Assembly (NCBI GenBank): GCA_026193675.1
Contig: JAPHSO010000332.1
Span: 1 to 9,805, forward strand
Direction: 5' to 3'
DNA from: Gammaproteobacteria bacterium
GTDB lineage: Bacteria > Pseudomonadota > Gammaproteobacteria > Thiohalomonadales > Thiohalomonadaceae
Length of the DNA: 9,805 nucleotides
Shown: positions 1 through 8,068 of the stretch, piece by piece
How positions within the stretch are numbered: the stretch's first letter is position 1
Layout: each line of letters begins with the position of its first letter
Position numbers and translations under genes: made by a program
The notes under the pieces: model-generated
Databases searched by the model: none
Told to the model about the DNA's origin: nothing
Seen by the model: only the letters and a program-made list of their open reading frames with translations

Positions 1-1379
1 AATTTAGTCTTTCTCAGCGTCGATTAGGGACACTGCTACACCCAACCTCCCTGCCCTCGGGGTCTCTCACCGATGCATTCCGCTGGATCGACTTTATGAG
101 TCAGTCGGGACTTTCGGTATGGCAGGTGCTCCCCTTTGGCATTCCTCAGGGGGGCCTATCTCCTTACCAATGCCTCTCAGCATTTGCGATCAATCCTGCA
201 CTGGTGGGACATATCCCCTCTATCTCTGTGACAGATGGTGAGAATGAAGATTTCCAGAACTACTGTGAAGCACAGCACTATTGGCTTCATGATTTTGCGT
301 TGTACATGATTATTAAGTCAAAGTTTGAACAGAGCCCATGGTATGAATGGCCCAAACCGTACCGGCAACGTGATCCCAAAGTTATTGAGGAGATAGGGAA
401 CCATTACGTCAATGGTATCAAGACGATTAAGTGGCAACAGTATTACATCGCCACGCGCTGGCAGGAGATTCGTGATTATTGCCAGCAGCGCAATATCCAG
501 ATCTTTGGCGATCTCCCCATCTTTGTGGCGCATGACAGTGCCGATGTCTGGGCCCACCAGGATCTATTTCTGCTTGATCACGACGGACAGCCAACGGTGG
601 TTGCAGGTGTACCGCCGGACTACTTTGCCGAGACGGGACAGCGTTGGGGAAATCCCCACTACAACTGGGAGGCGATGGAGCGGGACAATTTCAAATGGTG
701 GATTGAACGTTTTCACTACAATCTTGACTGGTTTGACCTGCTACGTGTCGATCACTTTCGAGGTCTTGAGGCGGTCTGGATGATCGATGCCCAATGTGAG
801 ACGGCTGTTGATGGTTATTGGCAGAAGGTTCCTGGAGAGAAATTGCTGGATGCCCTGCAACAAGAGATGCAGGAAAAGGGGCGCTCGCTACCACTGGTTG
901 CAGAGGATCTTGGCATCATTACCGATGAGGTGCGTGCGCTGAAACGTAAATATCATCTTCCCGGTATGTCGGTGCTTCAGTTCGGTTTTGATGAGTTTGA
1001 TGACAATCCGCATAAGCCTAAAAATGTCGATAGTGAGACGGTGGTCTATACCGGGACACATGACAATGACACCACGCTGGGTTGGTTCAACTCGTTAACT
1101 CCAGAGACTCAGCAATATGTGCTCAACAATCTGGGATTGGAGAGTGGTGAGCGGATTGTTGAGAAGATGATCGAGATGATTCTATTAACCGATGCTACAC
1201 TGGCTATTGTCCCGTTTCAGGATTTTTTACGGCTCGGTTCAGAGGCGCGCATGAATACCCCGGGAACCACGGAGAATAACTGGTTATGGCAACTCACATG
1301 GGAACAGGTCGATACTCTCTGGCTCAATATTGAGATCCATCGCTGGTGTGAATCAGCAGACCGCTGCAAAACTGAGTAG
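1..1379 (+). CDS. malQ: 4-alpha-glucanotransferase (amylomaltase), 5'-partial
   Basis: GH77 enzyme that transfers alpha-1,4-glucan segments between maltodextrins, releasing glucose; cytoplasmic. The reading frame is open from base 3, giving 458 visible residues. The ATG at 96 is internal: the frame before it encodes RRLGTLLHPTSLPSG, the conserved family N-terminus, so the true start lies just upstream of the window. Family hallmarks follow: SVWQVLPFG and SPYQCLSAFAINP near the start, the nucleophile Asp in LLRVDHFRG (codon 750-752), the acid/base Glu in VAEDLG (903-905), and the third catalytic Asp in THDND (1062-1064). Length fits the short DPE1-like type of about 500 residues, not the roughly 690-residue E. 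coli MalQ. The loop after HPTSLP is shorter than the usual GPYGIGDLG stretch. The TAG stop lies 18 bp before glgB, in the same frame, which suggests co-transcription. Product assignment is firm; the exact start cannot be seen. Confidence 0.95.
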   Translation, partial: FSLSQRRLGTLLHPTSLPSGSLTDAFRWIDFMSQSGLSVWQVLPFGIPQGGLSPYQCLSAFAINPALVGHIPSISVTDGENEDFQNYCEAQHYWLHDFALYMIIKSKFEQSPWYEWPKPYRQRDPKVIEEIGNHYVNGIKTIKWQQYYIATRWQEIRDYCQQRNIQIFGDLPIFVAHDSADVWAHQDLFLLDHDGQPTVVAGVPPDYFAETGQRWGNPHYNWEAMERDNFKWWIERFHYNLDWFDLLRVDHFRGLEAVWMIDAQCETAVDGYWQKVPGEKLLDALQQEMQEKGRSLPLVAEDLGIITDEVRALKRKYHLPGMSVLQFGFDEFDDNPHKPKNVDSETVVYTGTHDNDTTLGWFNSLTPETQQYVLNNLGLESGERIVEKMIEMILLTDATLAIVPFQDFLRLGSEARMNTPGTTENNWLWQLTWEQVDTLWLNIEIHRWCESADRCKTE

Positions 1380-1397
1380 GTAGGTATAGTGTAATAG

Positions 1398-3575
1398 ATG
1401 TTTAATGATGCGATAAAACGGTTACAAGAGGGGAGTCATCACGATCCCTTTGAGTATCTTGGACGACATGCAGACGGGCGTGGCAATGAGACGATTCGAG
1501 TTTTCATGCCCTCCGCAGAAAAGGTCACGCTTATCGGTTTTGGAGAGATGCAACGAGTGGAGCACTCGGATCTCTTTGAGGCGCATCTAACCCAGGAGCA
1601 GGCCACTAAGGTTCCACGACACTACCAGATCAGCTGGGTTGAGAAGCACGACCATTCGGTACATCAAACGGTCTCCTCGTACAGTTTTGAACCACTCATT
1701 GGTCATCTTGATCTCTACCTGTTTAATGAGAGTAAACACCGACGTGCGTGGGATTTTATGGGGGCCCACTTTAAAGAGATAGACAAGGTGAATGGGGTGC
1801 AGTTTGTCGTCTGGGCTCCCTATGTGAAGCGTGTCAGTGTGGTTGGTGACTTCAACGGCTGGAACGGCCTGAGACATCCGATGCGTAATCGAGGAGCTTC
1901 GGGGATCTGGGAGATCTTTATCCCAGGATTACAGCAGGGCGATCCCTATAAATTTGAGATTCTTACCGCGACAGATGAGATTCTGCACAAGGCCGATCCC
2001 TACGCTAGAAGAATGTCACTACGACCTGAAACCACCTCTATCGTGACGGCAGATTATGGATATGAGTGGCGTGATGATGATTGGATGGAACATCGCGCTC
2101 AATGGGATTGGCAGCGAGCCCCCATCTCAATCTATGAGGTGCACCTCGGCTCCTGGCGACACGGTGAGCAGGGTAAAGAGGGTGAGTTTCCTGGGTATCG
2201 TGAGTTGGCGAACCAGTTAGTGAGTTATGCACTCAGTCTGGGTTACACCCATATAGAGCTGTTACCTATTATGGAGCATCCGCTTGATGAGTCATGGGGT
2301 TATCAGGTCTCATCATACTTCGCACCAACTTCGCGATTTGGCTCACCTGATGATCTGCGCTACTTCGTGAACCACTGTCATACCAATGGGTTAGGGGTGA
2401 TTCTCGATTGGGTACCGGCCCACTTTCCCAAAGATGCCTTTGCGTTGGCCCAGTTTATCGGTGAGCCACTATATGAACACGCCGACCCCAAGATAGGTGA
2501 GCATCAGGATTGGGGGACACTGGTCTTTGACTATGGTCGTCATGAGGTGCGTAATTTTTTGATTGCCAGTGCTCTCTACTGGATCGAGAGCTTTCATCTT
2601 GATGGGCTTCGTGTCGATGCGGTCGCATCGATGCTCTACCTCGACTATTCACGTAATGCCGGGGAGTGGACGCCCAATGTACATGGCGGGAACGAACATC
2701 TTGAGGCGATCGAATTTTTAAAAGAGATGAATGAGCTGGTTCATGAGCAATACCCCGGGGTGATGACCTTTGCTGAGGAGTCGACCTCATGGCCGATGGT
2801 CTCACGCCCAACCTATATGGGTGGGCTGGGATTCTCAATGAAGTGGAACATGGGATGGATGAACGACACGCTCTCCTATTTTGAGTCAGATCCGGTTCAT
2901 CGAAAATATCATCAGGATCAGCTCACCTTCAGTCAGCTCTACAACTGGACCGAGAATTTTATTCTTCCCTTCTCTCACGATGAGATGGTCCATCTTAAGA
3001 AGAGCATGCTCAGCAAGATGCCGGGTGACGACTGGCAGCGTTTTGCCAATCTTCGTCTGCTCTATGCATATCAATATGCACACCCCGGCAAGAAGCTGTT
3101 GTTTATGGGAGGGGAGTTTGGGCAGTGGAGCGAATGGAATGCAAAATCGGTACTTGACTGGGAGTTGTGTGAGAAGCCTGAACACAGTGGTCTACAGAGG
3201 TTGATCACGGATCTAAACTCTATCTATAAGCTGGAACCGGCACTACATCGTAACGATTTTGATGCGGAAGGTTTTGAGTGGATCGATTGCCACGATAGTG
3301 AACAGTCGGTGCTCACATTTATCCGTCACGGGGCGAATGAAAAGATTATCTGCCTGTTTAATTTTACGCCGGTTCCCCGATCCAATTATCGGATTGGTGT
3401 CCCTGCTGCAGAACAATATGAAGAGATATTCAATAGTGATTCGGCCCACTATAGTGGCTCAGATATGGGCAATGGTGGCTTGATCACTGTTGACCAGAAA
3501 TCCTGGATGGGGTTTGAAAGATCGTTACAACTCACCCTGCCTCCACTTGGGGCGCTTTTCCTTAAGGCCCGTTAA
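1398..3575 (+). CDS. glgB: 1,4-alpha-glucan branching enzyme
   Basis: GH13 enzyme that cuts alpha-1,4 chains and reattaches them through alpha-1,6 bonds, making the branches of glycogen. Its 725 residues are close to the 728 of E. coli GlgB. Domains in order: an N1 beta-sandwich (about 12-105), a CBM48/N2 domain (about 130-215, with FVVWAPYVKRVSVVGDFNGW), the catalytic barrel (about 245-590), and a C-terminal beta domain (about 630-725). The four GH13 motifs are intact: DWVPAHF (Asp337), GLRVDAVASM with nucleophile Asp407, FAEEST with acid/base Glu460, and FSHDEMVH with transition-state Asp528. The start is well fixed because an in-frame TAG (1395-1397) directly precedes the ATG. The ribosome-binding site is weak (AGG at 1382-1384, 13 nt away), so translation may be coupled to malQ, which ends 18 bp upstream. 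Downstream, the stop overlaps the glgA start by one base. Confidence 0.98.
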   Translation: MFNDAIKRLQEGSHHDPFEYLGRHADGRGNETIRVFMPSAEKVTLIGFGEMQRVEHSDLFEAHLTQEQATKVPRHYQISWVEKHDHSVHQTVSSYSFEPLIGHLDLYLFNESKHRRAWDFMGAHFKEIDKVNGVQFVVWAPYVKRVSVVGDFNGWNGLRHPMRNRGASGIWEIFIPGLQQGDPYKFEILTATDEILHKADPYARRMSLRPETTSIVTADYGYEWRDDDWMEHRAQWDWQRAPISIYEVHLGSWRHGEQGKEGEFPGYRELANQLVSYALSLGYTHIELLPIMEHPLDESWGYQVSSYFAPTSRFGSPDDLRYFVNHCHTNGLGVILDWVPAHFPKDAFALAQFIGEPLYEHADPKIGEHQDWGTLVFDYGRHEVRNFLIASALYWIESFHLDGLRVDAVASMLYLDYSRNAGEWTPNVHGGNEHLEAIEFLKEMNELVHEQYPGVMTFAEESTSWPMVSRPTYMGGLGFSMKWNMGWMNDTLSYFESDPVHRKYHQDQLTFSQLYNWTENFILPFSHDEMVHLKKSMLSKMPGDDWQRFANLRLLYAYQYAHPGKKLLFMGGEFGQWSEWNAKSVLDWELCEKPEHSGLQRLITDLNSIYKLEPALHRNDFDAEGFEWIDCHDSEQSVLTFIRHGANEKIICLFNFTPVPRSNYRIGVPAAEQYEEIFNSDSAHYSGSDMGNGGLITVDQKSWMGFERSLQLTLPPLGALFLKAR

Positions 3576-3577
3576 TG
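3564..3577 (+). promoter_or_regulatory. glgA ribosome-binding site and glgB/glgA TAATG junction
   Basis: AAGG at 3564-3567 lies 7 nt before the glgA ATG and inside the last codons of glgB. The glgB stop TAA (3573-3575) and the glgA ATG (3575-3577) share one base. This arrangement commonly lets a terminating ribosome restart on the next gene, keeping synthase and branching enzyme in proportion. Confidence 0.8.
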
Positions 3578-5059
3578 AGAGTTCTATTTGCGGCGAGTGA
3601 GGCCTACCCTCTGATCAAAACTGGCGGGCTTGGTGATGTGATTCATGGTCTACCGATGGCTCTGAACAATAAAGGAGTAGATGTGCGTCTGGTACTGCCG
3701 GCCTATCGCTCCTTGATGAATAAAATTGAATCGTTACAGATTATCGGTCGGTTTGAAGTGGCTGGTGCTAATCGCACCCATATGGTGCAGGTGATAGAGA
3801 GCCGTTTCAATGGAACGGGTATTCCTCTGCTGTTGATCGATGTACCTGAACTGTTTGACAGGGATGGCGGCCCCTACCTTCATCTTGATGGTCATGACTG
3901 GCCCGATAATGCAGAGCGCTTTAGCGTCTTCTCCAGGGCAGTTGCTGAATTGAGTATGGATGTTATCAATAGCGGCTGGTCTGCCGATATTGTTCACTGT
4001 CACGATTGGCAAACCGGGCTTGTACCGGCATTTTTACAGAATATACCATCAGCACCCAAATCGATTTTTACAATTCACAATCTGGCCTACGCAGGTCTGT
4101 TTAACTATGAGTCGTTCGCCTCACTAGGATTTCCGCCTGAGTGGTGGTCACCTGAGCTGATCGAGTTTTATGACAGCATGTCGATGCTGAAGGCGGGAAT
4201 TTTGTTTGCCGATGAGGTGACAACCGTCAGTCCACGTTATGCCTATGAGATCACCACACCAGAATTTGGTCACGGCATGGATGGGGTGTTGCGTTCAGTG
4301 GAGCATAAGCTGGTGGGTATTCTTAATGGTATCGACCACGATACCTGGGATCCTCAATCAGACGTCACCCTTGCTCAGAACTACTCTATTAATAGTGATT
4401 ATGTTGCCGGCAAGCGTGCCAATAAAAAGGCGCTGTTTGCAGAGTTGGGACTTTCAACAGACAAAACCAGTCTTGAGAAACCGCTGCTGGGATTTGTCGG
4501 AAGGTTGGTTGAACAGAAGGGGATTGATCTGATTCTGGAACTGATTCCACAACTGATGAGACGGCATGATCTCAATATCGTCATTTTAGGTAGTGGTCAT
4601 GAGCACTATGAGATTGAGCTGACAGAGATGATGGGACATTATCCAGAGAATTTGTCAGTGGAGATCGGTTATTCTGAGAGGCGTGCACATCTCATTGAGG
4701 CGGCGGCCGATCTGTTTTTAATGCCATCACGCTTTGAACCCTGTGGGCTTAACCAGCTTTACAGCCTATGCTATGGCACACTACCGATTGTTCACTATGC
4801 AGGCGGTTTGGCAGATAGTGTGGTTGATGCCACGGTTGAGAATATCGATACCAGACAGGCAACCGGTTTTCACTTTTATACCCCGGATGTTGATGCCTTT
4901 TATGGTGCGGTCGAGAGAGCCCTTAAGATGTTTCAGGACAAGAGGCTCTGGAACCAGTTGATTGAAACAGCAATGGCTCAGGATTTCAGCTGGGAACACA
5001 GCAGTGAAGATTACATTTCTCTATACAACAGTCTGGATATATCGACAGATGCAAACTAG
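3575..5059 (+). CDS. glgA: glycogen synthase (ADP-glucose type)
   Basis: GT5 glycosyltransferase that adds glucose, normally from ADP-glucose, to the non-reducing ends of alpha-1,4-glucan. It has 494 residues against 477 in E. coli. The N-terminal Rossmann domain (about 1-250) opens with the donor-binding motif KTGGLGDV (Lys15-Val22) and carries HCHDWQTGLVPAFL (141-154) and FTIHNLAYAG (165-174). The C-terminal Rossmann domain (about 300-470) has GFVGRLVEQKG (306-316; Arg310 and Lys315 match the phosphate-binding pair) and SRFEPCGL (385-392), whose Glu388 corresponds to E. coli Glu377. The ATG shares its A with the glgB TAA (sequence TAATG). AAGG lies 7 nt upstream, a usable Shine-Dalgarno. 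The one-base overlap indicates translational coupling with glgB. Use of ADP-glucose is inferred from the family; no glgC is present in this window. Confidence 0.98.
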   Translation: MRVLFAASEAYPLIKTGGLGDVIHGLPMALNNKGVDVRLVLPAYRSLMNKIESLQIIGRFEVAGANRTHMVQVIESRFNGTGIPLLLIDVPELFDRDGGPYLHLDGHDWPDNAERFSVFSRAVAELSMDVINSGWSADIVHCHDWQTGLVPAFLQNIPSAPKSIFTIHNLAYAGLFNYESFASLGFPPEWWSPELIEFYDSMSMLKAGILFADEVTTVSPRYAYEITTPEFGHGMDGVLRSVEHKLVGILNGIDHDTWDPQSDVTLAQNYSINSDYVAGKRANKKALFAELGLSTDKTSLEKPLLGFVGRLVEQKGIDLILELIPQLMRRHDLNIVILGSGHEHYEIELTEMMGHYPENLSVEIGYSERRAHLIEAAADLFLMPSRFEPCGLNQLYSLCYGTLPIVHYAGGLADSVVDATVENIDTRQATGFHFYTPDVDAFYGAVERALKMFQDKRLWNQLIETAMAQDFSWEHSSEDYISLYNSLDISTDAN

Positions 5060-5088
5060 TATTATCTGACAGGATTTAACCTATCGTT

Positions 5089-5109
5089 ATGGCGCCACTT
5101 CATGAATGA
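5089..5109 (+). other. 6-codon reading frame overlapping the glgP start
   Basis: ATG at 5089 opens a frame of six codons (Met-Ala-Pro-Leu-His-Glu) ending in TGA at 5107-5109. It overlaps the proposed glgP ATG (5102) as ATGAATGA. The only Shine-Dalgarno-like motif in the 42-bp gap, AGGA at 5071-5074, is 14 nt before this ATG and 27 nt before the glgP ATG. It might act as a tiny coupling leader for glgP. It could equally be chance, since short frames are common. Confidence 0.25.
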
Positions 5110-7582
5110 TTATCACGCACTCTGCATGCTTCCTCAGATGGAAAAGCTCCCTACCGATAGCAAATCATTGGAGGACGATTTTCAACGCTATCTGGTTCAC
5201 CATTTAGGTCGATTCCAGGGATGTAACCCCTATTTTTTATACGAGGCGCTATCGCTGACGGTTCGAGATCGGGTGATGGCCAATTGGCGTGATACCTGGG
5301 TACGCCATACCAAGAGTGGTACGAGGCGGGGTTACTATCTTTCGCTGGAGTTTCTAATCGGACGCTCTCTCGGCAATCATCTACTTAATATGGACATCAA
5401 GGATGAGGTAGGCGAGGCGATGCATAGCTACGCTCTAAGATTGAGTGACTTGATGGAGGAGGAGCATGATGCCGGGCTGGGAAATGGTGGACTAGGCCGG
5501 TTGGCCGCCTGCTTTATGGATAGTTGTGCCACCCTGCAGCTGCCTGTGCTCGGCTATGGGATTCGCTATGAGTATGGCATGTTCCGCCAGCACATCGAGC
5601 AGGGGGAGCAGGTTGAATCTCCAGATCATTGGTTGCGCGATGGTAATCCCTGGGAGCTGGAGCGTCCTGAATATACTCAGACGGTCCATTTTGGCGGTCA
5701 TACAGAGCACTTTGTAGATGATAAAGGGATTGGTCGCGGGCGTTGGGTCAGTACAGAAGATGTGTTGGCTATTCCTTATGATGTTCCTATCTCAGGTTTT
5801 CAAAATGAGACGGTCAATACTCTCAGGCTCTGGAAGGCGACAGCGACCGATGAATTCAACCTGGATGAATTTAATGCCGGTAGTTATACCGAGTCGGTCG
5901 CCGCAAAGAATAGCGCCGAACATATCACTATGGTGCTCTATCCCAATGACTCCAGTGAAAATGGTAAGGAACTACGTCTACGCCAACAGTATTTCCTCGC
6001 CTCAGCTAGCCTGCAGGACATTATTGCCAGGTGGGATCAGGTCGAGGGGAGGGATTACAGCAATTTTGCTGAACAAAATGTATTTCAACTCAATGATACC
6101 CATCCCAGTATCGCGGTAGCTGAGTTGATGCGTCTGTTGCTTGATGAGAAACGTCTTGGCTGGGATGAGGCATGGAAAATCACCAGTAGCACGATGGCCT
6201 ATACCAACCATACCCTTTTGCCTGAGGCGTTAGAGAGATGGCCCGTTGCCCTGTTTGAAAGACTGCTTCCCCGTCTATTGGAGATCATCTATGAGATTAA
6301 CCTGCACTTTTTGCATGAGGTCTCTTTCAGGTGGCCGGGAGATGTGGCGCGTCAACGGCGCATGTCGATCATTGACGAGGATGGTGATAAGTCGGTAAGA
6401 ATGGCCTATCTCGCCATTGTCGGTAGCTTCTCTGTCAATGGTGTTGCGGCGATCCATTCAGAGCTCCTGAAGCTGGGACTGTTTCATGACTTCTATGAGA
6501 TGTGGCCTGAGAAATTTAACAATAAAACCAATGGTGTCACACCAAGACGCTGGATTGCCCATGCCAATCCAGAGATGAGTTCACTGATTACTAGAGAGAT
6601 TGGTCAAGCGTGGATCTCAGATCTGAAGAAAATAGAGGCGCTGAAAAAATATGCCTCTCCCAAAAACAGGAAATTTCAGAAAGAGTGGTATCAGGCCAAG
6701 CAGGCCAATAAGCAGATTCTAGCAAATCTGGTTAAGCAGGAGTGTGGTGTTCAGTTCGACATCAATTCAATGTTTGATGTCCAGGTTAAGCGGATCCATG
6801 AGTACAAGCGCCAGTTGCTCAATGTGCTACATGTGATCCATCTCTATAACCGCATCAAGCGTGGCGACACCACCAACTGGACCAACCGCTCAGTATTAAT
6901 CGGCGGTAAGGCGGCACCAGGCTATTTTATGGCGAAGTTGATCATTAAGCTGGTCAACTGTGTGGCCCATGTGGTCAATAATGATCCTGATGTTGGTGAC
7001 AAGCTTAAGATGGTCTTCTTTCCCAACTACCGAGTTTCGAGTATGGAGGTGATTGCCCCTGCGGCCGATCTCTCTGAGCAGACCTCTACAGCGGGTAAAG
7101 AGGCATCAGGAACAGGAAATATGAAGTTCATGATGAATGGTGCTATCACTATTGGCACCTATGATGGTGCCAATATCGAGATACTGGATGCCGTTGGAGA
7201 GGAGAACTTCTTCCTGTTTGGATTGAAGGAGGATGAGGTGCAGGAGCTCCATGGCCACTATCAACCACAGGCCTATATCGATAGTGATCCTGATCTACAT
7301 GCGGTGTTTAAGCTGCTTGAAAGTGGTCACTTTAGCGAATGTAAACCGGGCTGTTTTGAACCGATTATTCAATCACTCAAAGATCCGAATGATCCGTGGA
7401 TGACTGTTGCGGACTTTAGAAGCTATGTCGATGCCCAGCAGGCAGTTGCCCTCGCCTATCAGGATCGGGATCGCTGGAACCGAATGAGTATTATGAACTG
7501 CGCATCCAGTGGATTTTTTTCAACGGATCGCACTATGGAAGACTATAATCGCGAAATATGGCATCTGGAGCCATCAAAGTAG
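5102..7582 (+). CDS. glgP: glycogen/maltodextrin phosphorylase
   Basis: GT35, pyridoxal-phosphate-dependent phosphorylase that releases glucose-1-phosphate from non-reducing ends of alpha-1,4-glucan. It has 826 residues, slightly longer than E. coli GlgP (815) and MalP (797). Conserved blocks in order: YYLSLEFLIGRSL (78-90), GLGNGGLGRLAACF (125-138), GYGIRYEYGMFRQ, QLNDTHP, AYTNHTLLPEALERWP, NGVTPRRW, VKRIHEYKRQLLN, GGKAAPGYFMAK, and EASGTGNMKF, whose Lys675 is the expected PLP Schiff-base residue. No frameshift or missing catalytic block is seen. It lies 42 bp after glgA in the same frame, so it is probably in the same operon. The start is the least certain part: no Shine-Dalgarno precedes ATG 5102, and in-frame ATGs also occur at 5126 and 5138. 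Conserved homology only becomes clear from about residue 45. Whether it prefers glycogen or maltodextrin cannot be told from sequence; the GlgP name follows context. Confidence 0.95.
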   Translation: MNDYHALCMLPQMEKLPTDSKSLEDDFQRYLVHHLGRFQGCNPYFLYEALSLTVRDRVMANWRDTWVRHTKSGTRRGYYLSLEFLIGRSLGNHLLNMDIKDEVGEAMHSYALRLSDLMEEEHDAGLGNGGLGRLAACFMDSCATLQLPVLGYGIRYEYGMFRQHIEQGEQVESPDHWLRDGNPWELERPEYTQTVHFGGHTEHFVDDKGIGRGRWVSTEDVLAIPYDVPISGFQNETVNTLRLWKATATDEFNLDEFNAGSYTESVAAKNSAEHITMVLYPNDSSENGKELRLRQQYFLASASLQDIIARWDQVEGRDYSNFAEQNVFQLNDTHPSIAVAELMRLLLDEKRLGWDEAWKITSSTMAYTNHTLLPEALERWPVALFERLLPRLLEIIYEINLHFLHEVSFRWPGDVARQRRMSIIDEDGDKSVRMAYLAIVGSFSVNGVAAIHSELLKLGLFHDFYEMWPEKFNNKTNGVTPRRWIAHANPEMSSLITREIGQAWISDLKKIEALKKYASPKNRKFQKEWYQAKQANKQILANLVKQECGVQFDINSMFDVQVKRIHEYKRQLLNVLHVIHLYNRIKRGDTTNWTNRSVLIGGKAAPGYFMAKLIIKLVNCVAHVVNNDPDVGDKLKMVFFPNYRVSSMEVIAPAADLSEQTSTAGKEASGTGNMKFMMNGAITIGTYDGANIEILDAVGEENFFLFGLKEDEVQELHGHYQPQAYIDSDPDLHAVFKLLESGHFSECKPGCFEPIIQSLKDPNDPWMTVADFRSYVDAQQAVALAYQDRDRWNRMSIMNCASSGFFSTDRTMEDYNREIWHLEPSK

Positions 7583-7626
7583 CTTGCATTATCAATGTTG
7601 TTAGACTGTATCGCTTATCAATATAC
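7583..7626 (+). promoter_or_regulatory. Short AT-rich gap with an 8-bp direct repeat
   Basis: The gap between glgP and the lysine-rich protein gene holds TTATCAAT twice (7589-7596 and 7615-7622), 26 bp apart. I see no stem-loop with a T-run that would end the glgP transcript and no convincing -35/-10 pair. The repeats might be protein-binding half-sites or chance in AT-rich DNA. Confidence 0.25.
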
Positions 7627-7632
7627 AAGGAG
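7627..7632 (+). promoter_or_regulatory. Ribosome-binding site of the lysine-rich protein gene
   Basis: AAGGAG with 7 nt to ATG 7640 is a near-ideal Shine-Dalgarno. It decides the start of this gene against the longer frame beginning at 7595, and it is stronger than the sites of glgB or glgP, suggesting independent and efficient translation. Confidence 0.85.
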
Positions 7633-7639
7633 AAAGAGT

Positions 7640-7957
7640 ATGTGCCCTGCACCAAAATCGGTAAAAAAAACGGCCCCAAAGAAAAAAGCTGTCTCAAAGA
7701 AAAAGATTGCGCCAAAAAAGAGCCCAGCTAAGAAAACGGCCGCAGTTAAAAAGTCGGTAACCAAGAAAAGAGTTGTTAAGAAAAAGTCAGTTGCCTCTAA
7801 AAAGGCTCATCCTCAGGTCAGTCCTCGTGAACGCTATGAGATGATTGCCACAATGGCCTATTATCGTGCGGAGAAACGTAATTTTGAGCAGGGGCATGAT
7901 TATCAAGATTGGCTGGAGTGTGAGGCAATCGTTGACAATATGCTGAGAAGTAAATGA
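7640..7957 (+). CDS. Lysine-rich tail plus DUF2934-like domain protein
   Basis: A 105-residue protein in two parts. Residues 1-57 are a histone-H1/AlgP-like tail: 22 of the first 55 residues are Lys, in doublets or triplets every 5-6 residues, separated by Ala, Pro, Ser, Thr and Val, with no acidic residue before Glu64. Residues about 62-102 (PRERYEMIATMAYYRAEKR, then GHDYQDWLECE) fit the DUF2934 pattern: a helix with Ala-Tyr-Tyr-Ala-Glu-Lys-Arg, then a conserved Asp-Trp-Leu acidic helix. The start at 7640 is chosen because AAGGAG (7627-7632) sits 7 nt upstream; the longer frame from ATG 7595 would place that site inside the gene. There is no signal peptide or membrane segment, so it should be cytoplasmic. 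DNA or polyanion binding by the tail is an inference from charge; the DUF2934 function is unknown. It lies 57 bp after glgP, so co-transcription is possible but unproven. Confidence 0.88.
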   Translation: MCPAPKSVKKTAPKKKAVSKKKIAPKKSPAKKTAAVKKSVTKKRVVKKKSVASKKAHPQVSPRERYEMIATMAYYRAEKRNFEQGHDYQDWLECEAIVDNMLRSK

Positions 7958-8010
7958 ACTAGTATATACGGATTTTCTTAATTACCCGAAGTGCTGTTGA
8001 CTTGATATCT

Positions 8011-8030
8011 ATTCAAGTAGAGACTTGAAT
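8011..8030 (+). repeat. Perfect 8-bp inverted repeat with 4-nt loop
   Basis: ATTCAAGT (8011-8018) and ACTTGAAT (8023-8030) are perfect complements around the loop AGAG. A further ACTTGA copy at 8000-8005 can pair with the same left arm. The stem is AT-rich and followed only by TTTC, so it is a weak terminator candidate at best; an operator or a leader RNA hairpin is equally possible. Confidence 0.55.
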
Positions 8031-8051
8031 TTCTGATGATTTCAGAGACAG

Positions 8052-8068
8052 TAGATAATAAGTATCTA
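8052..8068 (+). repeat. 6-bp inverted repeat TAGATA/TATCTA
   Basis: TAGATA (8052-8057) and TATCTA (8063-8068) flank a 5-nt spacer. The right arm belongs to TATCTATT (8063-8070), which also occurs at 8006-8013, so this dyad and the 8011-8030 dyad share sequence elements. Role unknown. Confidence 0.4.

Noticed and set aside
412..783. A 123-codon open frame on the + strand
   Set aside because: It overlaps the catalytic region of malQ in another frame, and its low-complexity Arg/Ser/Thr sequence matches no family I know.
2455..2838. A 127-codon open frame on the - strand
   Set aside because: It lies wholly inside the catalytic core of glgB, has a His/Arg/Ser-rich composition typical of antisense frames, and shows no recognisable domain.
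5718..6119. A 133-codon open frame on the + strand
   Set aside because: It is fully contained in glgP, whose conserved phosphorylase sequence occupies the correct frame here.
7595..7639. A 15-residue N-terminal extension of the lysine-rich protein
   Set aside because: ATG 7595 lacks a ribosome-binding site, while AAGGAG at 7627-7632 is ideally placed for ATG 7640.
7997..8025. A sigma-70 promoter built on TTGACT at 7997-8002
   Set aside because: No hexamer resembling TATAAT lies at a 15-18 bp spacing; the candidates there are TAGAGA, AGAGAC and GAGACT.
8032..8058. A sigma-28 flagellar promoter before the chemoreceptor gene
   Set aside because: GTAGATAA at 8051-8058 matches six of eight -10 positions, but no TAAA-like -35 element lies at the right distance.
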